Below, one piece after another: positions 35,201-43,095 of a stretch of DNA of 64,000 bases (its first letter is position 1; each line of letters opens with the position of its first letter). The notes under the pieces were generated by a model. That model saw only the letters and a list, made by a program, of their open reading frames with translations. It had not been told where the DNA came from and did no database searches. The position numbers and the translations under genes are program-made. Source of the stretch: Acidiflorens sp963847715 (GTDB lineage Bacteria > Acidobacteriota > Terriglobia > Terriglobales > Acidobacteriaceae); the NCBI GenBank assembly GCA_963847715.1, contig CAWKAZ010000009.1:434001-498000 (forward strand). The letters run 5' to 3'.

Positions 35201-35372
35201 GACACCGATTGGGCCCTTACGCTTCGACTTCGGATACAATCTAAACCCGCCGGCCTTTCCCAGCTATACGAACATTGTGACCGATCCGAAGACCGGAATA
35301 TCGGTCGGGCAGTTTGGGTATCAGCGCGCCGGACACTTCAACTTCTCATTTAGCGTAGGACAGTCATTCTGA
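32244..35372 (+). CDS. Omp85-family outer membrane assembly protein (TamA/BamA-like)
   Basis: This is an exported protein of about 1042 residues. A signal or anchor segment (about 18-32 of the chosen start, FVVAFLLTSITVASGWA) is followed by several POTRA-like repeats (about 55-650), such as PLKVGEPLTREKLHDALQSLFATGRFSDI and ATRLQLGELYTQEKLDRALAGIQRVMEENGF. A C-terminal beta-barrel begins near residue 690, with GGGNSHRGFG and RFDFGYNL, and ends in phenylalanine (SVGQSF) as barrels do. The start could be TTG at 32208 or ATG at 32244; the ATG is listed. The gene overlaps the next by TGATG. With tamB two genes downstream, TamA is the better comparison, though more POTRAs than TamA's three appear to be present. 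Confidence 0.85.
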   Translation: MVDGPDFWGRVLRCGGSCFVVAFLLTSITVASGWAADPHSPSQQPPQNATQFGSITPYLGLTIDEMDFPGVPPEEAAALLAVTPLKVGEPLTREKLHDALQSLFATGRFSDIQAEAERTETTGVRLRFLTTANYFVGTLIIEGVSQNPSANQLASATRLQLGELYTQEKLDRALAGIQRVMEENGFHQSKVTHSEQKDEQQHQVNMTFHVTSGARAIVGEITLEGESGETVEQMKEVAGLHAGDGVVSSRIQRALQRIRARYQKQDRLLAQVSISSRTYHPERNTVDYVFKIDRGPVVVIAAEGFKLSQRVLKRLVPIYEEGAVDDDLLNEGRRNIQNHMQTLGYFEAAVSVSQNGAPSARNVQVVYSVNPGERHKLAAIRISGNHFFSDDLIRTRMQNQAAGRLFSHGRYSEVLLEEDVRGIQDLYRSSGYREAEVTSKIVTSYQNDPSLLAIQITIKEGPQTRVAWVRIEGTYTLPQEQLPEIQTAEGQGFDESSLADDRDTILGKYFDNGFPNATVDVSYATVASSDHLPRVGVTFSIHEGEQFFVNQLFLDGLHYTRTGVARREMQIQSGAPLSQQNMLESQRRLYDLGLFKQVDTAIQNPDGTESRKNVLVTTREADRYTFDYGVGFEFQTGQPSVGTNQPLGNTGVSPRVSFGITRINVGGRHQTLTMKTNVSRLQQRGLINFDVPKLLNKELRFSATAFYDNTVDVSTFTSERLEGTLQVMQVLYKVPDRDLTTMTYRFSYRRVKASNIEVSDNLIPLLSKPTRVGTPNFLYVRNRRDNDLESTRGNYTTIEGGVAGSYFGSEADFSRALIKNSSYYTLFRNRSTGRGFVVARSTSVGVENPFGSTVVLDPSQTALPGQTLIPLPERFFSGGGNSHRGFGLNQAGPRDPFTGFPVGGSAVFLNNLEMRFPNVTVPYLLENIGFTIFHDMGNVFARPQEMLPSIGRFHQPNQAACFQEVTHLNCNYNYLSHALGMGVRYQTPIGPLRFDFGYNLNPPAFPSYTNIVTDPKTGISVGQFGYQRAGHFNFSFSVGQSF

Positions 35373-36064
35373 TGAATTCTCGGCTTCTTCAAGTCGGCAC
35401 AAAGAGCGTTTGCGTAATTCTGCTGAAAATTGCCTTGGTCAGCGTGGCACTCGGGGGTCAGGTCGTTGACCGCGTGGTTGCCAACGTGAATGGCCACGTG
35501 GTCTTGCAGAGCGACTGGGAACAGGAAGTAGCCTTCGAGGCCTTTTCCGACGCCCGCGACCCGGATTCTTTTACGTCGGCCGAACGCACAGCCGCGCTTG
35601 ACCGCCTGATTGATCAGGAGCTGCTACGGGAACAAGTAAGGCCGTCGCTGCCTCCGCCTCCCGACCAGGTGGCTGCCCGGGTTGCCGAAGTTCGCAAACT
35701 CCATCCCGATTGTGTCACCGACACCGGATGGCACGCCAAGTTGGAACAATATGGGCTAAGCCAAAGTGCTCTGGAGCAGCATTTCGGGGATCAGATTCGC
35801 CTCATGAAGCTAGTCGAGGACCGCCTGCGGCCCTCGATACAGATCGATCAGCGGGCGGTCGAAACTTACTATCACGACCAGTTGTTGCCACAAATGAACG
35901 GGTCCGGTAGTCACGCCACTCCGTTAACGGAAGTCTTCAACCGCATCAAAGATTTGCTTGCTGAGCGCAAGATGAATGAGTTGCTGTCGGGATGGCTGGC
36001 CAATCTTCGATCCGAAAGCCACATCCTGACTCCTGATTCCAACACCGGAGACCGGACCCGTTGA
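35372..36064 (+). CDS. SurA-N-type periplasmic chaperone
   Basis: This 230-residue exported protein starts with a hydrophobic segment (about residues 10-30). The SurA N-terminal pattern follows: VVDRVVANVNGHVVLQSDWEQEV and ALDRLIDQELLREQV, helical up to about 170, then a helical C-terminal part (VFNRIKDLLAERKMNELLSGWLANLRSES) typical of the chaperone lobe. There is no parvulin (PPIase) domain between them, so it probably works as a holdase for unfolded outer-membrane proteins. It overlaps the upstream barrel gene (TGATG) and the downstream tamB (TTGA), so the three are translationally coupled. The function is inferred from family and context. Confidence 0.8.
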   Translation: MNSRLLQVGTKSVCVILLKIALVSVALGGQVVDRVVANVNGHVVLQSDWEQEVAFEAFSDARDPDSFTSAERTAALDRLIDQELLREQVRPSLPPPPDQVAARVAEVRKLHPDCVTDTGWHAKLEQYGLSQSALEQHFGDQIRLMKLVEDRLRPSIQIDQRAVETYYHDQLLPQMNGSGSHATPLTEVFNRIKDLLAERKMNELLSGWLANLRSESHILTPDSNTGDRTR

Positions 36065-39000
36065 CCAAGCATTCTGCCGAAACCTCACCTCCCGAGCGCC
36101 GGCGAATCCTGTGGAAGCTTTTCTTGGCATTTTGCATCTTGTGCGTGGTCGGATTCAGTCTCCTCGCTTGGTATGTGACCACCGATTCGTTTCAGCAAAT
36201 GGTCCGAAGGCGCGTGATTACTTCCGCTGAGAAACTCACAGGGGGTCGCGTCGAACTCGGCGAACTTCACACCATTCCATTCCGCCTGCGCGTGGACGCA
36301 CGCAACCTCACCATCCACGGCCGCGAAGCTGCCGATCAGGTTCCATTCTTTCGCGTTGACCGGGTGCAGGCAGAAATGAAGATCATTTCTCTGCTCAGCA
36401 CAACTGTGGGCCTACATTCGCTGGTGCTCGATCATCCCGTCGTTCACATCATCGACTACCCTGATGGCACCACCAATGCTCCCGTACCGCCAGAAAGCCG
36501 CGTGACGGGGCAGGGGCCGCTTGAAGAACTCATCTCGCTCTCGGTCTCACATATCGAAGTGCAGCGCGGCGAGCTTCTGTGGCAAGACCAGAAATTTCCG
36601 TTCGAATTTGCCGGGCGCGATTTGGCACTACTCTTGAATTATTCGCTCCTGCGCCGGCAATATGAGGCACGAGTATCAGCGGGAAGTGTGGTCTCGCGCG
36701 TCCAGGACTACCCTGTATTTGTGTGGCGAGCGGACTCCGCACTCATTCTTGGCCGTGGCCGTATCGACATCAACAGCTTGAACGTGATTTCCGGAAAATC
36801 CGAAGTTCACTTTATCGGCCATCTGCAGGACTTCCACGATCCGCACGTTAGCGGCGATTATCGCGGCACCGCCGATGTTGGCGAACTGGCCGTCATAACC
36901 AAGCAGCCGCAGTTTCGCAAAGGCACGGCGCAGTTTGAAGGGAAAGGATCGTGGAGCTTGCGCGACTTTTCCACGCAGGGAAGTGTGCAGTCCAAAGACC
37001 TGGAGTGGTCGAACGGCAAGCTGTCCATGCGAAATGGCCGTCTAGCTGCCGGTTTCTCGGTTACCCCGAGCCGGTTCCATGTTTCGTCGATCCGGGCGAA
37101 CCTGATGGGAGGCGACCTCACGGGCGATGCGGACGTGACCAACTGGCAGACTGCGCTCGAGCCTACTCCCGGGCCAAAACATGCTCGAGTCATCGGACGA
37201 GTGGCTCCCGGAAGTCTGCAGCGCGGGTCGTTGCGACTGCAACTGTCAGGGTTCCCATTGGCACCGGCGTTGTCAATGTTGAGTTCGAAAAATCTTCCGC
37301 TCGAACGGCTAAACCTGTCCGGCAATACGAGCGGGCTTGTCGAGGCCCTCTGGGTGGGCTCGATTCGCGACGCCGAGACTCGTTTGAACCTGGATATCGC
37401 GGCGTCCCCTACGCCAGCGACCAACGAAATCCCCGTGCGCGGCAAGATCGATGGCATCTATCGCGGATCGCGCGATGAATTGGAAGTAAACCAACTCCAC
37501 TTGAATACGGGTGGTTCTGAGTTAACCGCCACCGGCAACTTGGCGGCAACGTCGTCTCTGCATTTTTCCTTCACCAGCCACAGCTTGAAGGAGTGGACTC
37601 CACTGCTCGAAGCCGCCTTCGGAACGAGAGATTTGCCATTTGCGGTCCATGGCTGGGTAGGAGTGAATGGCAACGCAACCGGCAAGTTGTCTGCCTTGTC
37701 CCTGAATGGAAATCTCGAAGTCTACGATTTCGACACAATCTTACCCGGTACCGGTCAGCTCACTTCTCGCTCCGTGCATTGGGATGCCCTCTCGACTGCC
37801 GTCCAATACTCAAGTAATCATCTGGCCGCGCACAACGGCTCGCTGATTCACGGCCGCACCATCGCACATTTTGATGCCAGTGCGCTTCTGGCAGATAACA
37901 GCCTGCCGGAAAATGCACCCTTCACATTACACCTCGATGTGCGCGATGCCGACGTTGCAGAGGTCACGCAACTTGTCGGGGTCTCGGAGCCAATCACGGG
38001 GACGGTCGATGTGTCCGCTAATCTCTCAGGCACACGCGCAGAACCGCACGGCGACGGACATCTCAGTCTTCGGAACGGTACAGCCTACGGTGTAAACGTC
38101 CCACTCCTTACGAGCGACCTCCGCCTCGCAAATGGAGAGCTTCAGTTCAACAACATCGAGACCTCCGCCTATGATGCATCGCTTTCCGGCAGCGCAGCGG
38201 TTGCCATATCGAGTCAGCAGTTGTCGAAGAGGGAATTCCGCCTCAATCTTTCCGGACGCAACCTCGACCTTGCCCATTTGCCACTTCTCCAGACCAGTCG
38301 CTTCACGGCAACGGGCATCTGCGACTTCACGGTGCGAGCGAGCGGAACTCTCGATCAGCCTTCAATGGATGGCCATCTGCATATTAAGGATCTTGCCCTC
38401 GATACCGAGCGTGCTGGAGACCTTTACGTGGACGCGGTCACGCAAGGACGGCAACTCGAAATCAAGGCGCATTCTGATTTCAATCAGGCGGACTTGAATG
38501 TGGCAGGAACTGTCACTCTGGAGCACGACTTTCCAGCCGACCTGAATTTGACCTTCCACCATCTCGATGCCGACTCTTTTTTCCGGACCTATTTGTCTGG
38601 GAAAATCACCGGGCACGCTCCACTCGATGGCACCATTCACGTTCGCGGACCGTTGCGGACTCCGCGCGACTTGAAAGCGAGCGCCGAACTTCAGTCGTTC
38701 AGCGCCGAATTCGAGCATGTGCGAATTCAGAGTGTCGAACCCGTGCGCCTGGAACTTCTCGACCAGAGCGTGCTGGTCGAGAGCCTGCATCTTGCGGGTA
38801 ACGACACCGATTTCACTGCGCACGGCCGTGTGCACTTGAGCGGGGCGCGAGAAATTGACCTCCGTGTCGATGGTTCGGTCAATATGACGCTGCTGCAATC
38901 GTTCAGTCCGAAAATACTGGCTCGCGGCACTTTGGGAGTGAATCTGAACGCTGGCGGCACCATCTCCCAGCCAGTGCTGCAAGGAAGGCTGGAAGTAAAG

Positions 39001-40146
39001 AACACATTCGTCAGTCACAACGATTTCCCCAGCGGCCTGAGCGACCTGAACGGCGTCCTCCTGTTTGATCGCAACCGTTTTCAGATTGAAAGCCTGACGG
39101 GAACGACCGGCGGCGGTACCATCGCACTCACTGGAGCGGCAACCTATCAGGGCGGCACCTTCCTGCTCGATTTCGGGGCGAAGGCGCACGATGTACGCCT
39201 GCGCTATCCGCCAGGCGTCAGTTCCACGGCGAATGCCGATCTGCGACTCACTGGCAGCACGAATGCCGCCCAGTTGAGTGGCGACGTTGTCATCACTAAG
39301 CTGGCGGTCACTCCTGGGTTTGACTTCGGCGCCTACATCGAAAAGAGCAAGCAATCCGTCGTGCTCACGCAGTCCGATAGCCTGCAGAGCCACCTGCGGC
39401 TCGACGTTCACGTTGTTACGACGCCGGAGTTGCAAATGCAAACGGCCATCGCTCGCCTGTCGGGCAACGCCGATCTTCGGGTGCGGGGCACCGCCGATCG
39501 CCCGGCGATTCTCGGACGCGTCGAAGTGTTGGAAGGAGAAATTTCGTTCAACGGTACCAAGTACAAGTTGGAGCGTGGCGACGTCACCTTCGCGAACCCA
39601 GCCAAGACGCAGCCAATAATTGACATGACCGCGACCACTCGAGTGCGCGATTACGACATCACCGTGCAGTTCCGTGGTGATGCTAGTGCAACCAACGGAT
39701 TGAAGGTTACGTGGCAGTCCGAGCCGCAACTCCCCGAGGCTGACGTCATTGCGCTGTTGGCGCTTGGACGCACACGTGAAGAGTCAGCCCAGGCGGGATC
39801 CGCCGGGTCGTTTGGTTTCGGCGGCGAAGCTTCGAACCTGCTAATTAACGAAGCTCTCAACAGCACAGTCAACAGCCGGCTGCAGCGTTTGTTTGGAGCG
39901 AGCCGGGTGAAGATCGACCCTCAGGGTCTCGCCAATGAAACCAACGTGGTTCGCGGGCCCCAGGTCACCATCGAACAGCAAGTCGCGAGCAATCTCACCT
40001 TGACATACAGCACCAACGTTTCGGTCTCTACTCAGCAAATCATCCAGGTGGAGTACAACGTTTCGCGAAATATTTCCATCGTGGCGCTGCGTGATCAGAA
40101 CGGAGTGGTCAGCTTCGACTTCCGCATCCGGCGTCACAAGAAATAG
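36061..40146 (+). CDS. tamB: TamB/DUF490-domain protein
   Basis: This is a 1361-residue protein with one membrane segment at about residues 15-38 and a very long repetitive beta-strand body (AsmA/TamB-like). A conserved C-terminal TamB domain (DUF490) starts near residue 1080. Phrases such as LQGRLEVKNTFVSHNDFPSGLSDLNGVLLFDRNRF, ISFNGTKYKLERGDVTFANPAKTQPIIDMTATTRVRDYDITVQFRGDA and LTYSTNVSVSTQQIIQVEYNVSRNISIVALRDQNGVVSFDFRIRRHKK are diagnostic. It spans the periplasm and works with the Omp85 partner in outer-membrane protein insertion or phospholipid transport. The start is TTG, overlapping the SurA-like stop (TTGA); no ATG lies ahead of the membrane segment. Confidence 0.9.
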   Translation: MTKHSAETSPPERRRILWKLFLAFCILCVVGFSLLAWYVTTDSFQQMVRRRVITSAEKLTGGRVELGELHTIPFRLRVDARNLTIHGREAADQVPFFRVDRVQAEMKIISLLSTTVGLHSLVLDHPVVHIIDYPDGTTNAPVPPESRVTGQGPLEELISLSVSHIEVQRGELLWQDQKFPFEFAGRDLALLLNYSLLRRQYEARVSAGSVVSRVQDYPVFVWRADSALILGRGRIDINSLNVISGKSEVHFIGHLQDFHDPHVSGDYRGTADVGELAVITKQPQFRKGTAQFEGKGSWSLRDFSTQGSVQSKDLEWSNGKLSMRNGRLAAGFSVTPSRFHVSSIRANLMGGDLTGDADVTNWQTALEPTPGPKHARVIGRVAPGSLQRGSLRLQLSGFPLAPALSMLSSKNLPLERLNLSGNTSGLVEALWVGSIRDAETRLNLDIAASPTPATNEIPVRGKIDGIYRGSRDELEVNQLHLNTGGSELTATGNLAATSSLHFSFTSHSLKEWTPLLEAAFGTRDLPFAVHGWVGVNGNATGKLSALSLNGNLEVYDFDTILPGTGQLTSRSVHWDALSTAVQYSSNHLAAHNGSLIHGRTIAHFDASALLADNSLPENAPFTLHLDVRDADVAEVTQLVGVSEPITGTVDVSANLSGTRAEPHGDGHLSLRNGTAYGVNVPLLTSDLRLANGELQFNNIETSAYDASLSGSAAVAISSQQLSKREFRLNLSGRNLDLAHLPLLQTSRFTATGICDFTVRASGTLDQPSMDGHLHIKDLALDTERAGDLYVDAVTQGRQLEIKAHSDFNQADLNVAGTVTLEHDFPADLNLTFHHLDADSFFRTYLSGKITGHAPLDGTIHVRGPLRTPRDLKASAELQSFSAEFEHVRIQSVEPVRLELLDQSVLVESLHLAGNDTDFTAHGRVHLSGAREIDLRVDGSVNMTLLQSFSPKILARGTLGVNLNAGGTISQPVLQGRLEVKNTFVSHNDFPSGLSDLNGVLLFDRNRFQIESLTGTTGGGTIALTGAATYQGGTFLLDFGAKAHDVRLRYPPGVSSTANADLRLTGSTNAAQLSGDVVITKLAVTPGFDFGAYIEKSKQSVVLTQSDSLQSHLRLDVHVVTTPELQMQTAIARLSGNADLRVRGTADRPAILGRVEVLEGEISFNGTKYKLERGDVTFANPAKTQPIIDMTATTRVRDYDITVQFRGDASATNGLKVTWQSEPQLPEADVIALLALGRTREESAQAGSAGSFGFGGEASNLLINEALNSTVNSRLQRLFGASRVKIDPQGLANETNVVRGPQVTIEQQVASNLTLTYSTNVSVSTQQIIQVEYNVSRNISIVALRDQNGVVSFDFRIRRHKK

Positions 40147-40281
40147 AAATCGCCCGTTCCGGGAATCGCCTGCACCGAGTTCGCAACATTGCTCCAGAAG
40201 ATTGCCTTGACATAAGCCTCCAAACCAGCAACTCTATTTGTTTTCACTCCACGCCCGGAGAGGCAAGTAAAGGGAGCCAAT

Positions 40282-41253
40282 TTGCGAGTGCGGGTGTTCT
40301 ACCACGACAAGTGTTTTGATGGAGCTTGCTCTGCGGCCCTATTCTCCCGTTTCTACCGGGAGCGAATCCGCGGCGATGTGGACTTCCAGTATTCCGGCTT
40401 GTTGCATCGCGCTGGAGCCCTTTTTGACGAGAAGCAGTTCGACGGCGACGAGAACGCTATCGTCGACTTCAAGTATTCCAGTTCGCCCGAAATCACCTGG
40501 TGGTTCGATCATCACGAGAGCGCTTTTCTTTCCCCTGCCGACGCCGCCCACTTCGAACAGGACCAGAGTAACCGGAAGTTCTACGACCCGGCATTCAGAT
40601 CCTGTACAAAGTTCATTGCGATGATCGCGAAAGAGCGCTTCGGTTTCGACGAGGGACCGGTGGCAGAACTCGTGAAATGGGCCGACATCGTCGATGGCGC
40701 GATGTACGACGACGCGAAGTCGGCGGTCGAGATGAAAGCTCCAGCCATGAAGTTAACCATGGCCATCGAAGCCGCTACCGACCGCGACTTCGTCAAGAAG
40801 CTGATTGCGCTACTAGCTTACAAACCTCTCGCAAGCCTCCTTGATGAGCCCTTTGTCGCGGCGGTCTTGCCTCCGTTACTCGAACGCCACGAGCGCTCCG
40901 TCGGGATCTTGCGGCAGCGCACGGAGGAAAAGGACGGCACAATTTTCTTCGACATCACCGATCTCGATCTAGAGGGCTACAACAAGTTCATCCCGTACTA
41001 CCTGCATCCGGATTCGATTTACAGTATTGGCTTGAGCAAAAGTTCGTTCCGTGTGAAAGTGTCGGTCGGATCGAACCCCTGGTCGAAACGCGAACCCACG
41101 GTCAATCTCGCTAAAGTGTGCGAGCGCTACGGTGGAGGAGGTCACGCGCGCGTCGGCGCTATCTCTTTCGATGTCAGCCAAAGCGAAGCTGCGCACAAAG
41201 CGGCGACGGAGATCGTCGAGGAATTGCGAGCCAGCGTTCGTGACCAGATTTGA
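40282..41253 (+). CDS. DHH/DHHA1 family phosphoesterase
   Basis: This 323-residue metal-dependent phosphoesterase is of the family that includes nano-RNases, c-di-AMP phosphodiesterases and RecJ-like enzymes. The metal ligands are visible as YHDKCFDG (residues 7-14), VDF (61-63) and WFDHHES (74-80), with a later aspartate in KWADIVDG. The C-terminal DHHA1 motif is GGGGHARVGA. The start is TTG at 40282 with GGGAG 6 nt ahead; no ATG precedes the first metal motif. Its stop overlaps the start of the DUF2127 gene. The exact substrate is not known. Confidence 0.87.
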   Translation: MRVRVFYHDKCFDGACSAALFSRFYRERIRGDVDFQYSGLLHRAGALFDEKQFDGDENAIVDFKYSSSPEITWWFDHHESAFLSPADAAHFEQDQSNRKFYDPAFRSCTKFIAMIAKERFGFDEGPVAELVKWADIVDGAMYDDAKSAVEMKAPAMKLTMAIEAATDRDFVKKLIALLAYKPLASLLDEPFVAAVLPPLLERHERSVGILRQRTEEKDGTIFFDITDLDLEGYNKFIPYYLHPDSIYSIGLSKSSFRVKVSVGSNPWSKREPTVNLAKVCERYGGGGHARVGAISFDVSQSEAAHKAATEIVEELRASVRDQI

Positions 41254-41819
41254 AGAACAGCGCGTTCGTTCTTGGCGGTCCAAAGTCAATCTCGCCCATG
41301 CATCCCCGATTTCACCATCCCACGGTTTACGATCCGGCGCACATCAAGGGCGTGCGCACGGTTGCGACCATCGAATTCGCAAAAGGGTTGGTCGTGTTTG
41401 CCGCGGGTCTGGGCGCCTTCTCGATGCGGCACAAAGATATCTGGGGAGTGGCGGAAAGTTTTCTCGAATTCTTTCGCGTCAATCCCGAAAAACACTACGT
41501 GGGCGTGTTCATCGATCTGGTGTCGAAGCTCAGCGACATTCATCTGTGGAAGATTGCAGTTGTGGCCTCCATTTACGTGATTCTTCGCTTCATCGAGGCT
41601 TATGGTCTGTGGTACGTCCGGCCGTGGGCGGAATGGCTAGCAATCGCCTCCGGAGGAATCTATATCCCGTTCGAGGCAGTCGATTTCCTCCATCGCCCGA
41701 ACTGGATTCGACTGGCGGTAATTACGGTGAACGTCGCCATCGTGCTCTATATGGCGTGGCTCCGGCTGGAAGCGATTAAGAAGCGCCACGCCGCCGGCCA
41801 CGCCTCCGCATCGAGCTAG
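41250..41819 (+). CDS. DUF2127 family membrane protein
   Basis: This is a small integral membrane protein with four hydrophobic segments at about residues 40-58, 95-115, 125-145 and 150-170. GVRTVATIEFAKGLVVFAAGLG and YVILRFIEAYGLWYVRPWAEWLAI match the DUF2127 family, of unknown function. The frame begins with TTG at 41250, overlapping the DHH stop (TTGA). An ATG at 41298 is an alternative, although it has no clear ribosome-binding site. The last codon and stop share a CTAG palindrome with the stop of the convergent acyltransferase gene. Confidence 0.8.
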   Translation: MKNSAFVLGGPKSISPMHPRFHHPTVYDPAHIKGVRTVATIEFAKGLVVFAAGLGAFSMRHKDIWGVAESFLEFFRVNPEKHYVGVFIDLVSKLSDIHLWKIAVVASIYVILRFIEAYGLWYVRPWAEWLAIASGGIYIPFEAVDFLHRPNWIRLAVITVNVAIVLYMAWLRLEAIKKRHAAGHASASS

Positions 41820-42943
41820 GGAAGCGTCTTGTGGGCCGGCCGGGTGCTGTTGTCGAACCTGGATTTCAAACGCAGGATGGGCGACTCAAAATACCTCCAC
41901 GACAGCGCCGATATCGACATAGTCACGGTGAAGGTCACTGCTAACTGAAGGATGCGATTTAATGCCCAGTGGTCTAGAAGAACATGCGCAAACACGAGCC
42001 TAAAACTGAGAATTACAAATAGATGCACCAGATAAAACATGTACGAAATAGTTCCAATTTTTACCAGCAAAGGCAACCTTAATTGTCGGCACGCCCAGTT
42101 TTCGGTTCCCGCTCTGCCCAGTACATAAGCGAGCAGAAGAGCCATGCTCACAGCGACCACGGTATATCCGAAGACGGCAAAAAGCGCGTTCGTTCGAGGA
42201 TCAGGAATCAGAAGCAAGAGGCTAGCCGAAGCCGCCAGACTGAGTGCTACGACCCAGCCACGCACCAGTGAAAAAGGAGCTCGATCCTTCAGGAGAGCCA
42301 GCAACGCACCGAAGGCTAAAGTGTCCATTCTTGCGGGGAAAAAGAAATATTCTGTCTGTGTTCCCGGTGAATGCACATACCACCGGACCACTGGCGCTAG
42401 GAAGATGATCAACACTACCACCATGCCGAGTTGACGCCTGGTCAAGAAGCGAACTGCCGGCGCCCAGAGAAGATAAAACAATTCTTCAATCGACAAGGAC
42501 CAGGTGAGCGCGATTCCATTGACCGGTGGAGGCAATTGTGATGCGGCAGCGAAGTACCATGGCCGTACGACGACCAAGCTTGTCCCGTATAACGCAAAGG
42601 CGAGCCATAGCTTTGCCGACAGATGATAGTTCCCGAATAGGGAGAAGGCGATGGCGAGCAAAAAGCAAAGTGAAAAAAAAGCATAGTACGGAGGAAAAAT
42701 CCGGAGCGTCCGCCGCATGTAAAAATTTCGGAAATAGTGCGGCGCACTGCGCATCCCCAGCAGGATTGTAGTGATGAGATAGCCGGAGATCACAAAGAAC
42801 AGGTCCACCCCAATCCAGGCGGCGCCGGTGATGCGGATGGTGGCGGCGAAGCTGAATACGTGATGGGCAAAAAGGGAAAGCGCCGCTAAGGCGCGCAGGC
42901 CGTCTAGCTCCGGGATTCTTTCCATGGGGGTGGTCGACGGCAT
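41816..42943 (-). CDS. Acyltransferase family 3 (OafA/YrhL-like) membrane protein
   Basis: This 375-residue protein has about ten membrane segments and would O-acylate a surface carbohydrate. It opens with the family signature IPELDGLRALAALSLFAHH, with the catalytic histidine in the last pair. FVISGYLITTILL and NFYMRRTLRIFPPYY (the RxxR-containing loop), then TWSLSIEELFYLLWAP, follow in order. No SGNH domain is fused. The ATG at 42943 is kept, although a second ATG six codons later may be used. The nearby GT-C-like gene is about 35 kb away, so the acceptor is unknown. Confidence 0.88.
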   Translation of the reverse strand: MPSTTPMERIPELDGLRALAALSLFAHHVFSFAATIRITGAAWIGVDLFFVISGYLITTILLGMRSAPHYFRNFYMRRTLRIFPPYYAFFSLCFLLAIAFSLFGNYHLSAKLWLAFALYGTSLVVVRPWYFAAASQLPPPVNGIALTWSLSIEELFYLLWAPAVRFLTRRQLGMVVVLIIFLAPVVRWYVHSPGTQTEYFFFPARMDTLAFGALLALLKDRAPFSLVRGWVVALSLAASASLLLLIPDPRTNALFAVFGYTVVAVSMALLLAYVLGRAGTENWACRQLRLPLLVKIGTISYMFYLVHLFVILSFRLVFAHVLLDHWALNRILQLAVTFTVTMSISALSWRYFESPILRLKSRFDNSTRPAHKTLP

Positions 42944-43072
42944 TCTACCAAGAGACCTGCGTCAATCAGGGTTCACAGATCCGTTCGGTGTATCCGATTG
43001 GTTGGTGGCAAGGCCCCTTTGATCGAGAATGACCGCGACAGAGAATCAAAACGAACACCAAGGTCAAGGGAA

Positions 43073-43088
43073 CGGACAGCAGTGTCCG
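43073..43088. repeat. Short palindrome after the S9 peptidase gene
   Basis: CGGACA, four bases and TGTCCG form a perfect six-pair hairpin eight nt past the peptidase stop. The T content after it on the minus strand is low, so a terminator role is doubtful. Confidence 0.4.
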
Positions 43089-43095
43089 CCCTACC

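Noticed and set aside
38362..39729. Long minus-strand frame (455 codons) opposite tamB
   Set aside because: It lies entirely inside tamB, lacks a ribosome-binding site and has no family resemblance. The TamB frame has clear domain evidence.
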